Positions 7,899 to 17,256 are shown, numbered from the stretch's first letter. The stretch is DNA of 24,322 bases from JBOFCS01 sp051646185 (GCA_051646185.1 JBOFCS010000159.1:1-24322); one strand, 5' to 3'. Notes: generated from the letters alone by a model not told the origin. Made by a program: numbers and translations.

Positions 7899-10800
7899 AT
7901 GAGACAGCCTCCCGGACCTCAAGGTCTATATAACCCTGCAAATGAGCATGATTCCTGTGGAGTTGCGTTTGTCGTCGACATACATGGTCGGCGTAGTCGG
8001 GATATTGTTGACAAGGCGATTACCGCTCTGGTCAACCTTGAGCACCGTGGGGCAGCTGGAGCTGAACCGAACAGTGGTGATGGTGCAGGAATTTTGCTGC
8101 AAATCCCGGATCGTTTCTTCCGCGCCGTAGTTGACTTTGAGCTTCCCGCTGAAGGCTCCTATGCCACCGGCATCGCTTTCCTGCCACAGGGGGCACATGA
8201 CGCCGCTAAGGCCGTAGAAGCTGTTGAAGAGGTGGTAGTCAGCGAAGGCTTGACGGTTCTTGGTTGGCGTGAAGTCGCCACCGACGATTCCTCGCTGGGC
8301 TCTATGTCACGTGATGCTATGCCAACTTTTCGGCAATTATTTATCGGTTCGGTAGACAATGCGATCACCGATATGGATCTCGAGCGTAAGGCTTATGTCA
8401 TACGCAAGCGTGTCGAGCATGAGCTAGGGCATAAAGGTGCTGGCCAGGATGGTCCAGGCCGAGAAACAGTCTATTTCCCCAGTTTGTCCGGTAAGACCTT
8501 TGTGTATAAGGGTATGCTGACAACTCCCCAGCTCAAAGGCTTTTATGTAGATTTACAAGATGATCGTCTAGAGAGTGCACTAGGCATAGTGCACTCACGA
8601 TTTTCTACAAACACCTTTCCGTCCTGGCCTCTTGCTCATCCATTTCGGCGGGTTGCCCACAACGGTGAGATCAACACCGTAACTGGCAATGAGAACTGGA
8701 TGCGAGCTCGAGAGGCACTTATCCAATCTGATGTTTTTGGCGGCCCTGAAGCCCTCGACAAGATCTTCCCGGTCTGCACCAAGGGAGCTTCAGATACTGC
8801 CCGTTTTGACGAAGTTCTAGAACTATTGCACCTGGGCGGCCGTAGTCTTCCCCATGCAGTGTTGATGATGATTCCCGAAGCCTGGGAACGTCACGAAAGC
8901 ATGGACCCGGCTCGTCGAGCTTTCTACCAATACCATTCTTCGTTGATGGAACCCTGGGACGGACCGGCCTCGGTCTGCTTCACTGATGGCACCGTTATTG
9001 GGGCAGTACTGGACCGTAATGGCCTGAGACCTTCTCGGCTATGGGTTACCGAGGAAGGTCTCGTTGTGATGGCCTCCGAAGTGGGTGTCCTTGATATTGA
9101 TCCAAGCACGGTTGTACAGAAGCTGCGTCTGCAGCCGGGGCGAATGTTTTTGGTAGACACTGAGCAAGGCCGCATCGTTTCCGATGATGAAATTAAGAGT
9201 GAACTCGCTGCACAACATCCCTACCAGGAGTGGCTTGATGGGGGGCTGTTGCAACTGGATGATTTGCCGGACCGGCCGCATGTGCATATGCCACATGAGC
9301 GGGTATTAATTCGCCAACAGGCCTTCGGTTACACCAGCGAGGAACTCAACATTCTGCTGACGCCCTTGGCAAAAACTGGCGCTGAAGCTATCGGCTCGAT
9401 GGGCACCGACACTCCGGTTGCGGTTTTGTCCGCTCGTCCTCGACTACTTTTTGATTATTTCCAACAGCTGTTTGCGCAGGTGACAAATCCACCATTAGAT
9501 GCCATCCGGGAAGAGGTAGTGACTAGCCTAGGCGGCACTATTGGTCCAGAGGGTGACCTGCTTAATCCCGATCCTTACGCTTGTCGGCAGATTGCTTTAC
9601 CGCAGCCTATTTTGCATAACGATGACCTTGCCAAACTTGTTCATGTCAATGACGATGGAAATCTGCCTGGATTCCGGAGTGTGGTGATTCGTGGCTTGTA
9701 CCGGGTTGCCGATGGTGGAGAAGGCTTAAAAGCGGCCTTAGAGTCAGTTCGGTCGGAAGTTTCTGCAGCAATTGCCGATGGCGCCCGAATTGTAGTGCTA
9801 TCTGATCGTGAATCTGATCAGATCATGGCACCGATTCCTTCACTACTGCTCACCTCTGCGGTACATCAGCACTTGGTGAGAGAAAAGACCCGGACCAAGG
9901 TTGGTCTTATTGTTGAAGCCGGCGATGCCCGGGAAGTGCACCATATGGCTTTGCTGATTGGTTTTGGCGCCGCCGCAGTCAATCCTTACATGGCCTTTGA
10001 GTCTATCGAAGATTTAATTGAACGTGGAGCACTTACTGGCATTAGCTTCCAAGATGCTGTGAAAAACTTCATTAAAGGCTCTGGCAAGGGAGTACTCAAA
10101 GTTATGTCCAAGATGGGCATTTCAACTTTGGCTTCCTACACCGGGGCGCAGCTCTTCCAGGTAATTGGGTTGTCTCAGTCACTTGTTGATGAATACTTCA
10201 CTGGATTATCCTCTCCCACAGGTGGTATCGATTTAGCTGAGATTGCTGCGGATGTTTCTTCCCGGCATCGCTTGGCGTACTTAGCGCGTCCGGAGGAGCG
10301 AGCGCATCGTGAGCTTGAGGTGGGTGGCGAGTACCAGTGGCGCAGGGAGGGTGAGTACCACCTCTTTAACCCCGATACTGTCTTTAAACTTCAACATGCG
10401 ACTAAGACTGGCCAATACAGTGTGTTCAAGGAATACACAAAACTTGTTGACGATCAGTCGGAGCAGTTAGCTTCGCTGCGTGGATTGTTTACCTTCCGTA
10501 AAGATGTTCGTCCAGCTGTCCCACTTGATGAGGTGGAGCCAGCCAGCGAAATAGTGAAGCGATTCTCTACGGGAGCTATGAGCTATGGCTCGATCTCTGC
10601 CGAGGCTCATGAAACTTTGGCGATCGCGATGAATAGGCTTGGTGCTCGCTCTAACTCAGGTGAAGGTGGCGAGGATGTTCGCCGCTTTACTCCCGATGCG
10701 AATGGAGATTGGCGTCGCAGCGCAATCAAACAGGTAGCTTCTGGACGTTTTGGTGTGAATGCACATTATCTGAGTAATTGCACAGATATTCAGATCAAAA

Positions 10801-12488
10801 TGGCTCAGGGCGCCAAGCCCGGTGAGGGTGGACAGCTACCGCCACACAAGGTCTATCCATGGGTTGCCGAGGTTCGTGGTTCAACTCCTGGCGTTGGTCT
10901 TATCTCGCCTCCGCCGCATCATGATATTTACTCAATTGAGGATCTAGCACAGCTGATCCACGATCTTAAAAATGCTAATCCAGCAGCCCGAATTCATGTG
11001 AAATTAGTTTCCGAGACCGGAGTGGGTACTGTTGCTGCCGGGGTTTCTAAGGCTCATGCCGATGTGGTTCTTATTTCCGGGCATGACGGTGGAACCGGGG
11101 CTACCCCGTTGACATCGATGAAACATGCTGGTGCTCCTTGGGAACTTGGACTGGCTGAAACGCAACAAACCCTGTTGCTCAATGGACTTCGAGATCGCAT
11201 CGTTGTTCAGGTCGATGGTCAACTGAAGACGGGCCGTGATGTTGTTGTAGCAGCTTTGCTTGGTGGTGAAGAATTTGGTTTTGCCACAGCACCTTTGGTG
11301 GTATCAGGCTGTGTCATGATGAGGGTTTGCCATCTTGATACCTGCCCTGTTGGTGTGGCAACACAAAACCCAGTGTTGCGTAAACGTTTTGCTGGTAAAC
11401 CAGAGTTTGTTGAAAACTTCTTCATGTTTATTGCTGAAGAAGTTCGTGAACTACTAGCTGAATTGGGTTTCCGGACCCTTAATGAAGCAGTGGGTCAAGT
11501 TGGTTCACTCGATACTGCAAAGGCAATCGAACACTTCAAGGCGGCAAAACTTGATCTCTCACCAATTTTGCATCAGCCAGCTTCGCCATTTATGAATCAA
11601 GATCTTTATTGCACGAAGACCCAGGATCATGGCTTGGATAAGGCCCTGGATCAACAGCTCATTGTGCAGAGCCGTTCGGCGATTGATCGTGGCGAACAGG
11701 TTCGTTTTGAAACGAAAATCACTAACGTCAATCGTACCGTCGGGACGATGCTTGGTCATGAAGTTACTAAAGTTTATGGTGGCGAAGGGTTACCAGAAGA
11801 CACTATCGACATCACCTTCACTGGCTCAGCCGGTAATAGCTTTGGTGCCTTTGTACCGAAGGGAATCACGTTAAGGCTGCACGGAGATGCTAATGACTTT
11901 GTGGGTAAAGGTCTTTCTGGCGGACATATAGTTTTGCGCCCGCCGCTAGATGCATCATCGGATTTTGTGGCCGAGAACAATATCATCGGTGGAAATGTTT
12001 TTCTCTTTGGCGCTACCGGTGGCGAAGCCCTTATCAGAGGTGTGGTTGGTGAGCGATTTGCCGTTCGTAACTCCGGAGCCAACACTGTGGTTGAAGGAAT
12101 TGGTGATCACGGGTGTGAGTATATGACCGGCGGTAAAGTTGTTGTCTTAGGTGCAACTGGTCGTAATTTTGGTGCTGGAATGTCTGGCGGTGAAGCCTTT
12201 ATCTATAACCCTAAAGGTGATTTCGCCGCTAATCTCAACACCGAATTAGTGGATTTGGAAGCGTTGGATGTTGACGATGCAACCTGGCTTAAGAGCATGA
12301 TTGAACGTCATCGGGATGCTACTGAATCGACTTTGGCCCAGAAAATATTGTCAGATTGGTCGCAACAAGTGCGATATTTCTGCAAGGTAATGCCACGCGA
12401 TTATAAGAAGGTTTTGGTGGCTATCGAAACAGCAAAGAAGGATGGAACAGACGTGGACGAAGCGATTATGGCGGCAGCTCGTGGCTGA
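7899..12488 (+). CDS. gltB: Glutamate synthase large subunit (GOGAT alpha)
   Basis: It takes the amide of glutamine and transfers it to 2-oxoglutarate with reducing power from GltD, yielding two glutamates. From the ATG at 7899 it has 1529 residues, close to the M. tuberculosis length as I recall it. The class II amidotransferase domain begins at Cys20 (HDSCGVAF), the N-terminal nucleophile exposed after removal of a 19-residue propeptide. The central and FMN synthase domains follow, with SYGSISAEAHE, SNSGEGGED and the 3Fe-4S cysteines C1138, C1144 and C1149 (CVMMRVCHLDTC). The C-terminal GXGXG beta-helix region includes GATGGEALIRG and GATGRNFGAGMSGG. AAAGG seven bases before ATG supports this start; TTG at 7881 is an alternative that would lengthen the propeptide by six residues. 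The stop overlaps gltD. Confidence 0.97.
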   Translation: MRQPPGPQGLYNPANEHDSCGVAFVVDIHGRRSRDIVDKAITALVNLEHRGAAGAEPNSGDGAGILLQIPDRFFRAVVDFELPAEGSYATGIAFLPQGAHDAAKAVEAVEEVVVSEGLTVLGWREVATDDSSLGSMSRDAMPTFRQLFIGSVDNAITDMDLERKAYVIRKRVEHELGHKGAGQDGPGRETVYFPSLSGKTFVYKGMLTTPQLKGFYVDLQDDRLESALGIVHSRFSTNTFPSWPLAHPFRRVAHNGEINTVTGNENWMRAREALIQSDVFGGPEALDKIFPVCTKGASDTARFDEVLELLHLGGRSLPHAVLMMIPEAWERHESMDPARRAFYQYHSSLMEPWDGPASVCFTDGTVIGAVLDRNGLRPSRLWVTEEGLVVMASEVGVLDIDPSTVVQKLRLQPGRMFLVDTEQGRIVSDDEIKSELAAQHPYQEWLDGGLLQLDDLPDRPHVHMPHERVLIRQQAFGYTSEELNILLTPLAKTGAEAIGSMGTDTPVAVLSARPRLLFDYFQQLFAQVTNPPLDAIREEVVTSLGGTIGPEGDLLNPDPYACRQIALPQPILHNDDLAKLVHVNDDGNLPGFRSVVIRGLYRVADGGEGLKAALESVRSEVSAAIADGARIVVLSDRESDQIMAPIPSLLLTSAVHQHLVREKTRTKVGLIVEAGDAREVHHMALLIGFGAAAVNPYMAFESIEDLIERGALTGISFQDAVKNFIKGSGKGVLKVMSKMGISTLASYTGAQLFQVIGLSQSLVDEYFTGLSSPTGGIDLAEIAADVSSRHRLAYLARPEERAHRELEVGGEYQWRREGEYHLFNPDTVFKLQHATKTGQYSVFKEYTKLVDDQSEQLASLRGLFTFRKDVRPAVPLDEVEPASEIVKRFSTGAMSYGSISAEAHETLAIAMNRLGARSNSGEGGEDVRRFTPDANGDWRRSAIKQVASGRFGVNAHYLSNCTDIQIKMAQGAKPGEGGQLPPHKVYPWVAEVRGSTPGVGLISPPPHHDIYSIEDLAQLIHDLKNANPAARIHVKLVSETGVGTVAAGVSKAHADVVLISGHDGGTGATPLTSMKHAGAPWELGLAETQQTLLLNGLRDRIVVQVDGQLKTGRDVVVAALLGGEEFGFATAPLVVSGCVMMRVCHLDTCPVGVATQNPVLRKRFAGKPEFVENFFMFIAEEVRELLAELGFRTLNEAVGQVGSLDTAKAIEHFKAAKLDLSPILHQPASPFMNQDLYCTKTQDHGLDKALDQQLIVQSRSAIDRGEQVRFETKITNVNRTVGTMLGHEVTKVYGGEGLPEDTIDITFTGSAGNSFGAFVPKGITLRLHGDANDFVGKGLSGGHIVLRPPLDASSDFVAENNIIGGNVFLFGATGGEALIRGVVGERFAVRNSGANTVVEGIGDHGCEYMTGGKVVVLGATGRNFGAGMSGGEAFIYNPKGDFAANLNTELVDLEALDVDDATWLKSMIERHRDATESTLAQKILSDWSQQVRYFCKVMPRDYKKVLVAIETAKKDGTDVDEAIMAAARG

Positions 12489-13932
12489 TCCAAACGGTTT
12501 TCTCAAGCACACAAGTCGAGAACTTCCGACTCGTCGGCCCGTACCACTGAGGCTGCTGGACTGGAAGGAAGTATACGAAGACTTCTCTGAAGAGACCCTC
12601 AAGACACAGGCGTCACGTTGTATGGACTGTGGTGTTCCTTTCTGTCACAATGGTTGTCCGCTAGGCAATCTCATTCCTGAGTGGAATGATCTAGTATTTA
12701 GGGACCGCTGGCGTGATAGTATCGAGCGTCTTCATGCCACGAATAATTTTCCAGAATTCACCGGTAGATTGTGTCCGGCCCCTTGTGAGGCATCCTGCGT
12801 TCTTGGTATTAATCAGGATGCGGTGACCATCAAGCAGGTTGAAGTAGAAATTATTGACAAAGCCTTTGAAGAAGGTTGGGTTACTCCAGTTCTGGCAGCT
12901 TCTCAGACCGGAAAGACTGTGGCTATTGTCGGGTCAGGACCGGCTGGATTAGCTGCAGCGCAACAACTTACCAGGGCAGGTCACACTGTTACGGTATTTG
13001 AGCGGGCAGATCGTATTGGTGGGTTACTCCGGTATGGCATCCCAGAGTTCAAGATGGAAAAGCGACACATTGATCGTCGTCTAGAACAGATGAAGGCTGA
13101 AGGCACCACCTTCAAAGCGGGAGTAAATATTGGGGTAGATATTACCGCTGCTGAGCTTCGTGCAGATTTTGATGCAGTGATTCTTACCGGCGGTGCTACC
13201 CAGGCTCGCGACCTACCGATTCCGGGTAGGGAACTCGAGGGCATCCACCAGGCCATGGAGTTCTTGCCACTGGCGAACCGGGTTCAAGAGGGTGACTATG
13301 CTCAGTCGCCCATTTCCGCAGCAGGTAAGACCGTAGTCATTATCGGTGGTGGCGATACTGGAGCTGACTGCTTAGGAACTTCTTTGCGACAGGGCGCTAA
13401 GGCGGTGCATCAATTTGAAATTATGCCAAGACCTCCCCAAGATCGTGATGATTCGACTCCATGGCCAACCTACCCATTGATGTATCGGGTTTCGTCGGCG
13501 CATGAAGAAGGCGGCGAGCGAGTTTTCTCCGTCAATACTGAGGAATTTCTTGGTAGCGAAGGTCGAGTAACTGGATTGCGGGCACATGAAGTGGTGTTTT
13601 CTGCAGGTAAGTTTGAAAAGGTTGAGGGTTCAGAGTTTGTCATAGAAACAGACCTGGTCTTATTGGCGATGGGTTTCGTCGGCCCGGAACAGTCAGGACT
13701 TCTTACTGATTTAGCCGTCGATTTAAATGATCGAGGAAATGTTGTGCGCAACAAAGACTTTGAAACCACAGTGCCAGGAGTCTTTGTCGCCGGTGATATG
13801 GGTCGTGGACAGTCCTTAATTGTCTGGGCGATTGCTGAGGGACGCTCGGCGGCTGCGGCTGCAGATAAATTCCTACAAGGGGATACGGCTTTGCCGAGAC
13901 CGATTATTCCAACTGCGGCACCCCAGCGTTAG
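12481..13932 (+). CDS. gltD: Glutamate synthase small subunit (GOGAT beta)
   Basis: NADPH-dependent flavoprotein that passes electrons to GltB. It has 483 residues from the GTG at 12481, which overlaps the gltB stop by eight bases. This start gives VADPNGFLKHTSRELP, like mycobacterial GltD, whereas the upstream ATG at 12442 would add 13 residues coded inside gltB. N-terminal 4Fe-4S cysteines: C47, C50, C55, C59 (CMDCGVPFCHNGC), then C98, C102, C106. FAD-binding motif VGSGPAGLAAAQQ (150-162); NADPH-binding motif IIGGGDTGADCLG (287-299). A C-terminal FAD contact GVFVAGDMGRGQSLIVWAI is present. A 15-bp hairpin follows the stop. Confidence 0.97.
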   Translation: MADPNGFLKHTSRELPTRRPVPLRLLDWKEVYEDFSEETLKTQASRCMDCGVPFCHNGCPLGNLIPEWNDLVFRDRWRDSIERLHATNNFPEFTGRLCPAPCEASCVLGINQDAVTIKQVEVEIIDKAFEEGWVTPVLAASQTGKTVAIVGSGPAGLAAAQQLTRAGHTVTVFERADRIGGLLRYGIPEFKMEKRHIDRRLEQMKAEGTTFKAGVNIGVDITAAELRADFDAVILTGGATQARDLPIPGRELEGIHQAMEFLPLANRVQEGDYAQSPISAAGKTVVIIGGGDTGADCLGTSLRQGAKAVHQFEIMPRPPQDRDDSTPWPTYPLMYRVSSAHEEGGERVFSVNTEEFLGSEGRVTGLRAHEVVFSAGKFEKVEGSEFVIETDLVLLAMGFVGPEQSGLLTDLAVDLNDRGNVVRNKDFETTVPGVFVAGDMGRGQSLIVWAIAEGRSAAAAADKFLQGDTALPRPIIPTAAPQR

Positions 13933-13944
13933 GTTTATTGGGTA

Positions 13945-13980
13945 TGTGCCAAACTCACAGTATTTTGTGAGTTTGGCACA
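13945..13980 (+). terminator. Hairpin terminator behind gltBD
   Basis: A perfect 15-bp stem (TGTGCCAAACTCACA, 13945-13959, with 13966-13980) has a six-base loop and starts 12 bases after the gltD stop. No T tract follows. Position and stem length argue for a transcript end. Confidence 0.75.
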
Positions 13981-14056
13981 CAGCCAACGCGAAGGTTTTC
14001 GGCTTAACCTCACAGTGTATGACCGTAGAAGTTGCCTGTTCTGTGAGGAGAGATTT

Positions 14057-14500
14057 ATGAGAGTCCAACTTAACACCCGCACATCACTGCTCGGTGTCCC
14101 TCTTTTGTTATTTTTTCTGGGTGCAGCAGCATGCTCATCCGCAGAAGATATTGCTCAAACTGCACAAAGTAGCGGGATAACGTCTGGAGAAACAAGCACT
14201 GCAACAACTAGTTCCGCTGTACCACCTGATACCCGGGAGCAGCCTTGGGATCAGAGTGAGGATCGCAATAGCAAACACGAAGCTTTTGCGCAGTGCATGC
14301 TGGAGAACGGGGTTACCTTGCCACAGCCACATGAGGCTGACCATCCTAGGGACAAGTACCACGACGGTGAGTCTGCACAGGGACACAGGGTGCAAGGACC
14401 TCCAGCACCAGCTGGTGTTGATGAGAATACTTGGCAGAGTGCACTAACAGCATGTGAAGCTTTAGCCCCAGTTGAACCACACGGTAAAGCCACCGGCTAG
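14057..14500 (+). CDS. Small secreted lipoprotein of unknown function
   Basis: Predicted exported lipoprotein of 147 residues. The ATG at 14057 is chosen because GAGGAG lies six bases upstream and a signal peptide follows at once: MRVQLNTRTSLLGVPLLLFF, then the lipobox-like LGAAAC with Cys26 as probable lipidation site. The open frame extends to 13820, but that part overlaps gltD and its terminator. A Ser/Thr-rich spacer leads to a short domain with FAQCMLENGVTLPQP (Cys near residue 80) and ALTACEALAP near the C-terminus. This two-cysteine pattern (FAxCMxxxGV ... AxxAC) resembles a widespread but uncharacterised actinobacterial lipoprotein group. Its stop directly abuts the stop of the convergent oxidase gene. 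I cannot assign a function. Confidence 0.82.
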   Translation: MRVQLNTRTSLLGVPLLLFFLGAAACSSAEDIAQTAQSSGITSGETSTATTSSAVPPDTREQPWDQSEDRNSKHEAFAQCMLENGVTLPQPHEADHPRDKYHDGESAQGHRVQGPPAPAGVDENTWQSALTACEALAPVEPHGKATG

Positions 14501-15790
14501 TCAGCGTTTACGTAAGGCCTCCGGAGATAGCTCGGAAAGTGAGGTATACCCGGAGAGTCCTAGCGTAAGATCAAGTTCGGCAAGGATATTAGCAATGACC
14601 TGACTTGCTCCTGCTTGCCCGGCGATAGCTAGCCCGTATGCATAGGGGCGACCCAATAGCACAGCATGAGCACCTAATGCAAGTGCCTTGAAAACATCAG
14701 CACCAGTGCGTATTCCGCTATCGAGAAGAATGGTTAGCTGGGTACCAACAGCCTGGACGATCTCAGGTAATGTTTCCAGAGTGGCGATAGAGCCATCAAC
14801 TTGACGTCCACCGTGGTTGCTCACCACAATTCCATCAACCCCAGCATCAAGAGCTTTGCGAGCATCATCAGGATGGAGAATACCTTTAAGCACGATGGGA
14901 AGCTTTGTGCGTGATCGTAGTGAGGCAAGATCTGACCAGCTTAGTGATGGGCGTGAATAGATTTTTAAAAAAGTTTCAACAGCTAGACGAGGTTCAGCGG
15001 AGAACAAATTACCAAAAAATGAACCTGGATGGTGCTTGGTAATTGAGAGTAAAGTTCTCATTGCAGTGAGTCTTAGCTTTGGTCTTGCATTTACTGCTGC
15101 AGCAGATTTCCTGCGCTCGTGCATGATTCGATTAAAGACAGGATCTGAGGTGTATTGAGCTATACCGATTCCTTGAGAAAAAGGTAAGGACCCAAGATTA
15201 AGGTCCTGCGGCCGCCAGCCGAGCATGGTGGTGTCCAGAGTTACCGCGATAGCTTCAGCATTGATGGCTTCAGCGCGCTCGAGGAAGCTATCAACAAGAT
15301 CTTCTTCGGTACTCCAGTACAGCTGAAACCAACGACTGGAGTCATTCATAGCAGCTGCGGTTGTTTCCATAGGCAGACAGGCTTGATTAGAGAAGATATA
15401 CGGTACGGCGTTTTCCGCTGCCGCCTGCGCCACGGCTTTATCGGCATCTGGGTGGGCTAACTCTAAAGCGCCTATCGGCGCTAGTAGCAGTGGAGTTGGA
15501 TGAGAAACCCCAAATAGTGATACGGATAGGTCCCGCTCGGAAACATCACGCAAAAATCTTGGAACGATAGCCCAATCGTCGAAGGCTTTTAGGTTGGCCT
15601 GCATGGTTAGTTCACTGCCGGCGCCTCCGGCGATATAAGCAAATTGTTTTTTCCCTAAAATACGACGAGCGGTTTCTTCCAAAGAGTGTGGATCAGTGGG
15701 GACAATAGGGTTAATACCGCTGATGCCGTCACGATAAATTCTATCTTGGCGGGTTCTTCCTAGATTGTGTGATGTGCTAGGGGTGTTCAT
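14501..15790 (-). CDS. FMN-dependent 2-hydroxyacid oxidising enzyme, lactate 2-monooxygenase-like
   Basis: Member of the FMN alpha-hydroxyacid oxidase family (429 residues), probably oxidising L-lactate. Visible landmarks: FAYIAGGAGSE with the active-site Tyr52; LLLAPIG with Gly107; FQLYWS; TLDTTMLGWRPQDL; LKGILHPDDA (Lys302); the catalytic His326 and Arg329 in SNHGGRQ; and the phosphate-binding LDSGIRTGAD and GRPYAYG. Gly rather than Ala after API, the GWRPQDL motif and the C-terminal SGYTSLSELSPEAL all resemble mycobacterial lactate 2-monooxygenase more than quinone-dependent LldD. The region 205-285 is longer than in that enzyme. The ATG has AAGGAG at five bases. Electron acceptor is uncertain: oxygen (monooxygenase or oxidase) or a quinone. 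Confidence 0.85.
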   Translation of the reverse strand: MNTPSTSHNLGRTRQDRIYRDGISGINPIVPTDPHSLEETARRILGKKQFAYIAGGAGSELTMQANLKAFDDWAIVPRFLRDVSERDLSVSLFGVSHPTPLLLAPIGALELAHPDADKAVAQAAAENAVPYIFSNQACLPMETTAAAMNDSSRWFQLYWSTEEDLVDSFLERAEAINAEAIAVTLDTTMLGWRPQDLNLGSLPFSQGIGIAQYTSDPVFNRIMHERRKSAAAVNARPKLRLTAMRTLLSITKHHPGSFFGNLFSAEPRLAVETFLKIYSRPSLSWSDLASLRSRTKLPIVLKGILHPDDARKALDAGVDGIVVSNHGGRQVDGSIATLETLPEIVQAVGTQLTILLDSGIRTGADVFKALALGAHAVLLGRPYAYGLAIAGQAGASQVIANILAELDLTLGLSGYTSLSELSPEALRKR

Positions 15791-15881
15791 TGGTCTCCTT
15801 GTTTGTTAACGATATGACCGTAGAGTATGAGCATTTATTTTTCTAGAGCTCGAAAGGTCACTATGGTTAGTAATTAATGCG

Positions 15882-17147
15882 TCAGCAGGTGGACGACACC
15901 TTCTCGCCAGCAAATCGGTTGTTAAACCACAATAGCGCTTCTGCTAAGCCAGTGGGAAGCCCTAAGACGTGGCCGATTGCGGTTTTAGGAAGGATTGAGG
16001 GTAGGGGGTAACGATGGTAGATAACTTCAGAGCCTAATGAGCACCAGTTGCGCACCATATTGTCTACGCCACTGGCAAGGGTAATATCATCTCCTGCATT
16101 AACGGCCACAAAAGTAGGTTTATCTGGTCCTACAGTTCCTAATTGTTGTTTCATGACAACAGATTTCCAGGGCGCTTCACTCAAGTGCGTACTGATCAGT
16201 CGGCCATCTTTTGTGTAGGAGCTGCTCAGTCCAAGAGAGTTAAGAAAGGGCGCATCGTAAATACACATGGTTTTACTTTTTTCGATAACTGTTAGACCTG
16301 CTTCGTTAAAAATAGCGAGGAACTGGTCTTCCAGTTCAGGATAGGCAGCTATGAAACCATTTATTACCCAACCGATACCGCTGGAAAGGATCGATCCATC
16401 ACCCGAGATGGCAAGATCAGCCAAAGAGGAGGGAGGTGCGCCAACATATGAGCCCACAATATTGAGTTCCGGTGCGTAACTGGCGGCGAGTTCTGCTGCA
16501 GAGGCTGAAGCGTGCCCCCCTTCGGAATAGCCCCATAGGCCAATGGGTGTTTGCTCACGATCATTGGTATCAACTAACTTCAGTGCAGCACGAGCCAAAT
16601 CAAGAACGTTATGACCGGCTGCTTCACGATTAAGGTAGGGATGGTCTCCGGGTAGTCCCAGTCCCTCATAGTCGGTTACGGCAACGGAATATCCAACTGT
16701 TAGCAGCGGAAGTATTTGTGAGTACTCCCATTCCTGTGCATATTTCATGAGGGAGGATGGGGCACACTGATCGCCATTTCCCTGAGTCCCGGGGGCAAAG
16801 GAAATTAGTGGGCGTTTGCCGGGTCCCGGCCAAGGCCTAGTTGGAGTCAAGATCGTTCCGGTAACAGCCACAGGTGTCCCGAGCGCGGTGTTGCTTTGGT
16901 ACAGCACCTTTACTACCTCAGCATCAATGTTGACTCCAGTTCCGGGAATGATTGCGGCAAAAGAAGGTTCGATATGAATGAGGTCACCTGCATCCCCAAG
17001 AAGAGGCTCTGATGTGGGGTAAGAATCGAAAAGAGGGAGTGATTCGGCTTGTGCAATAACTAAGCTGGCACTGAGGAATGCCGTGAGACATACGGAGACT
17101 AATCTGGCTTGATTGCGGAAAGAAAGAATATGTTTGCTACTAGGCAC
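15882..17147 (-). CDS. Secretory lipase, LIP family (PF03583-like)
   Basis: Exported alpha/beta hydrolase of 421 residues. The GTG start at 17147 follows AAGGAG at seven to eight bases. A signal peptide (about 14-34, ARLVSVCLTAFLSASLVIAQA) ends at AQA-ES. The mature protein shows FAPGTQGNGDQCAPS, DYEGLGLPGDHPYLN and the nucleophile elbow WGYSEGGHA (Ser208). Likely triad partners are Asp353/354 (VNAGDD) and His393 (IGHVLGLP). This motif set is that of the fungal-type LIP lipases also found in mycobacteria and corynebacteria. It reads in the same direction as the lactate-oxidising gene, with 91 bases between them. Substrate range (triacylglycerol or small esters) is not determined. Confidence 0.9.
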   Translation of the reverse strand: MPSSKHILSFRNQARLVSVCLTAFLSASLVIAQAESLPLFDSYPTSEPLLGDAGDLIHIEPSFAAIIPGTGVNIDAEVVKVLYQSNTALGTPVAVTGTILTPTRPWPGPGKRPLISFAPGTQGNGDQCAPSSLMKYAQEWEYSQILPLLTVGYSVAVTDYEGLGLPGDHPYLNREAAGHNVLDLARAALKLVDTNDREQTPIGLWGYSEGGHASASAAELAASYAPELNIVGSYVGAPPSSLADLAISGDGSILSSGIGWVINGFIAAYPELEDQFLAIFNEAGLTVIEKSKTMCIYDAPFLNSLGLSSSYTKDGRLISTHLSEAPWKSVVMKQQLGTVGPDKPTFVAVNAGDDITLASGVDNMVRNWCSLGSEVIYHRYPLPSILPKTAIGHVLGLPTGLAEALLWFNNRFAGEKVSSTC

Positions 17148-17218
17148 GGGGGTCTCCTTGTTAGTCGGACCTCTGGAAGGCTCTAGCAGTTTAGTGTAAC
17201 TCTATGTTGCATATAAAT

Positions 17219-17256
17219 CTGCCGTTTCGCGGAATACTGTTATAGACGAACGGCAG
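17219..17256 (-). terminator. Possible terminator behind lysX
   Basis: CTGCCGTT and AACGGCAG form an 8-bp stem (extendable by two pairs past a bulge) around a long loop, 17 bases after the lysX stop. A short AT-rich run (AGATTTATAT) follows in the lysX direction. The long loop makes this uncertain. Confidence 0.4.

Noticed and set aside
12442..12480. ATG start for gltD at 12442
   Set aside because: It lies inside gltB and adds 13 residues unlike GltD; GTG at 12481 gives the conserved start.
13820..14056. Upstream part of the lipoprotein open frame
   Set aside because: Overlaps gltD and its terminator hairpin; signal peptide and ribosome site fix the start at 14057.
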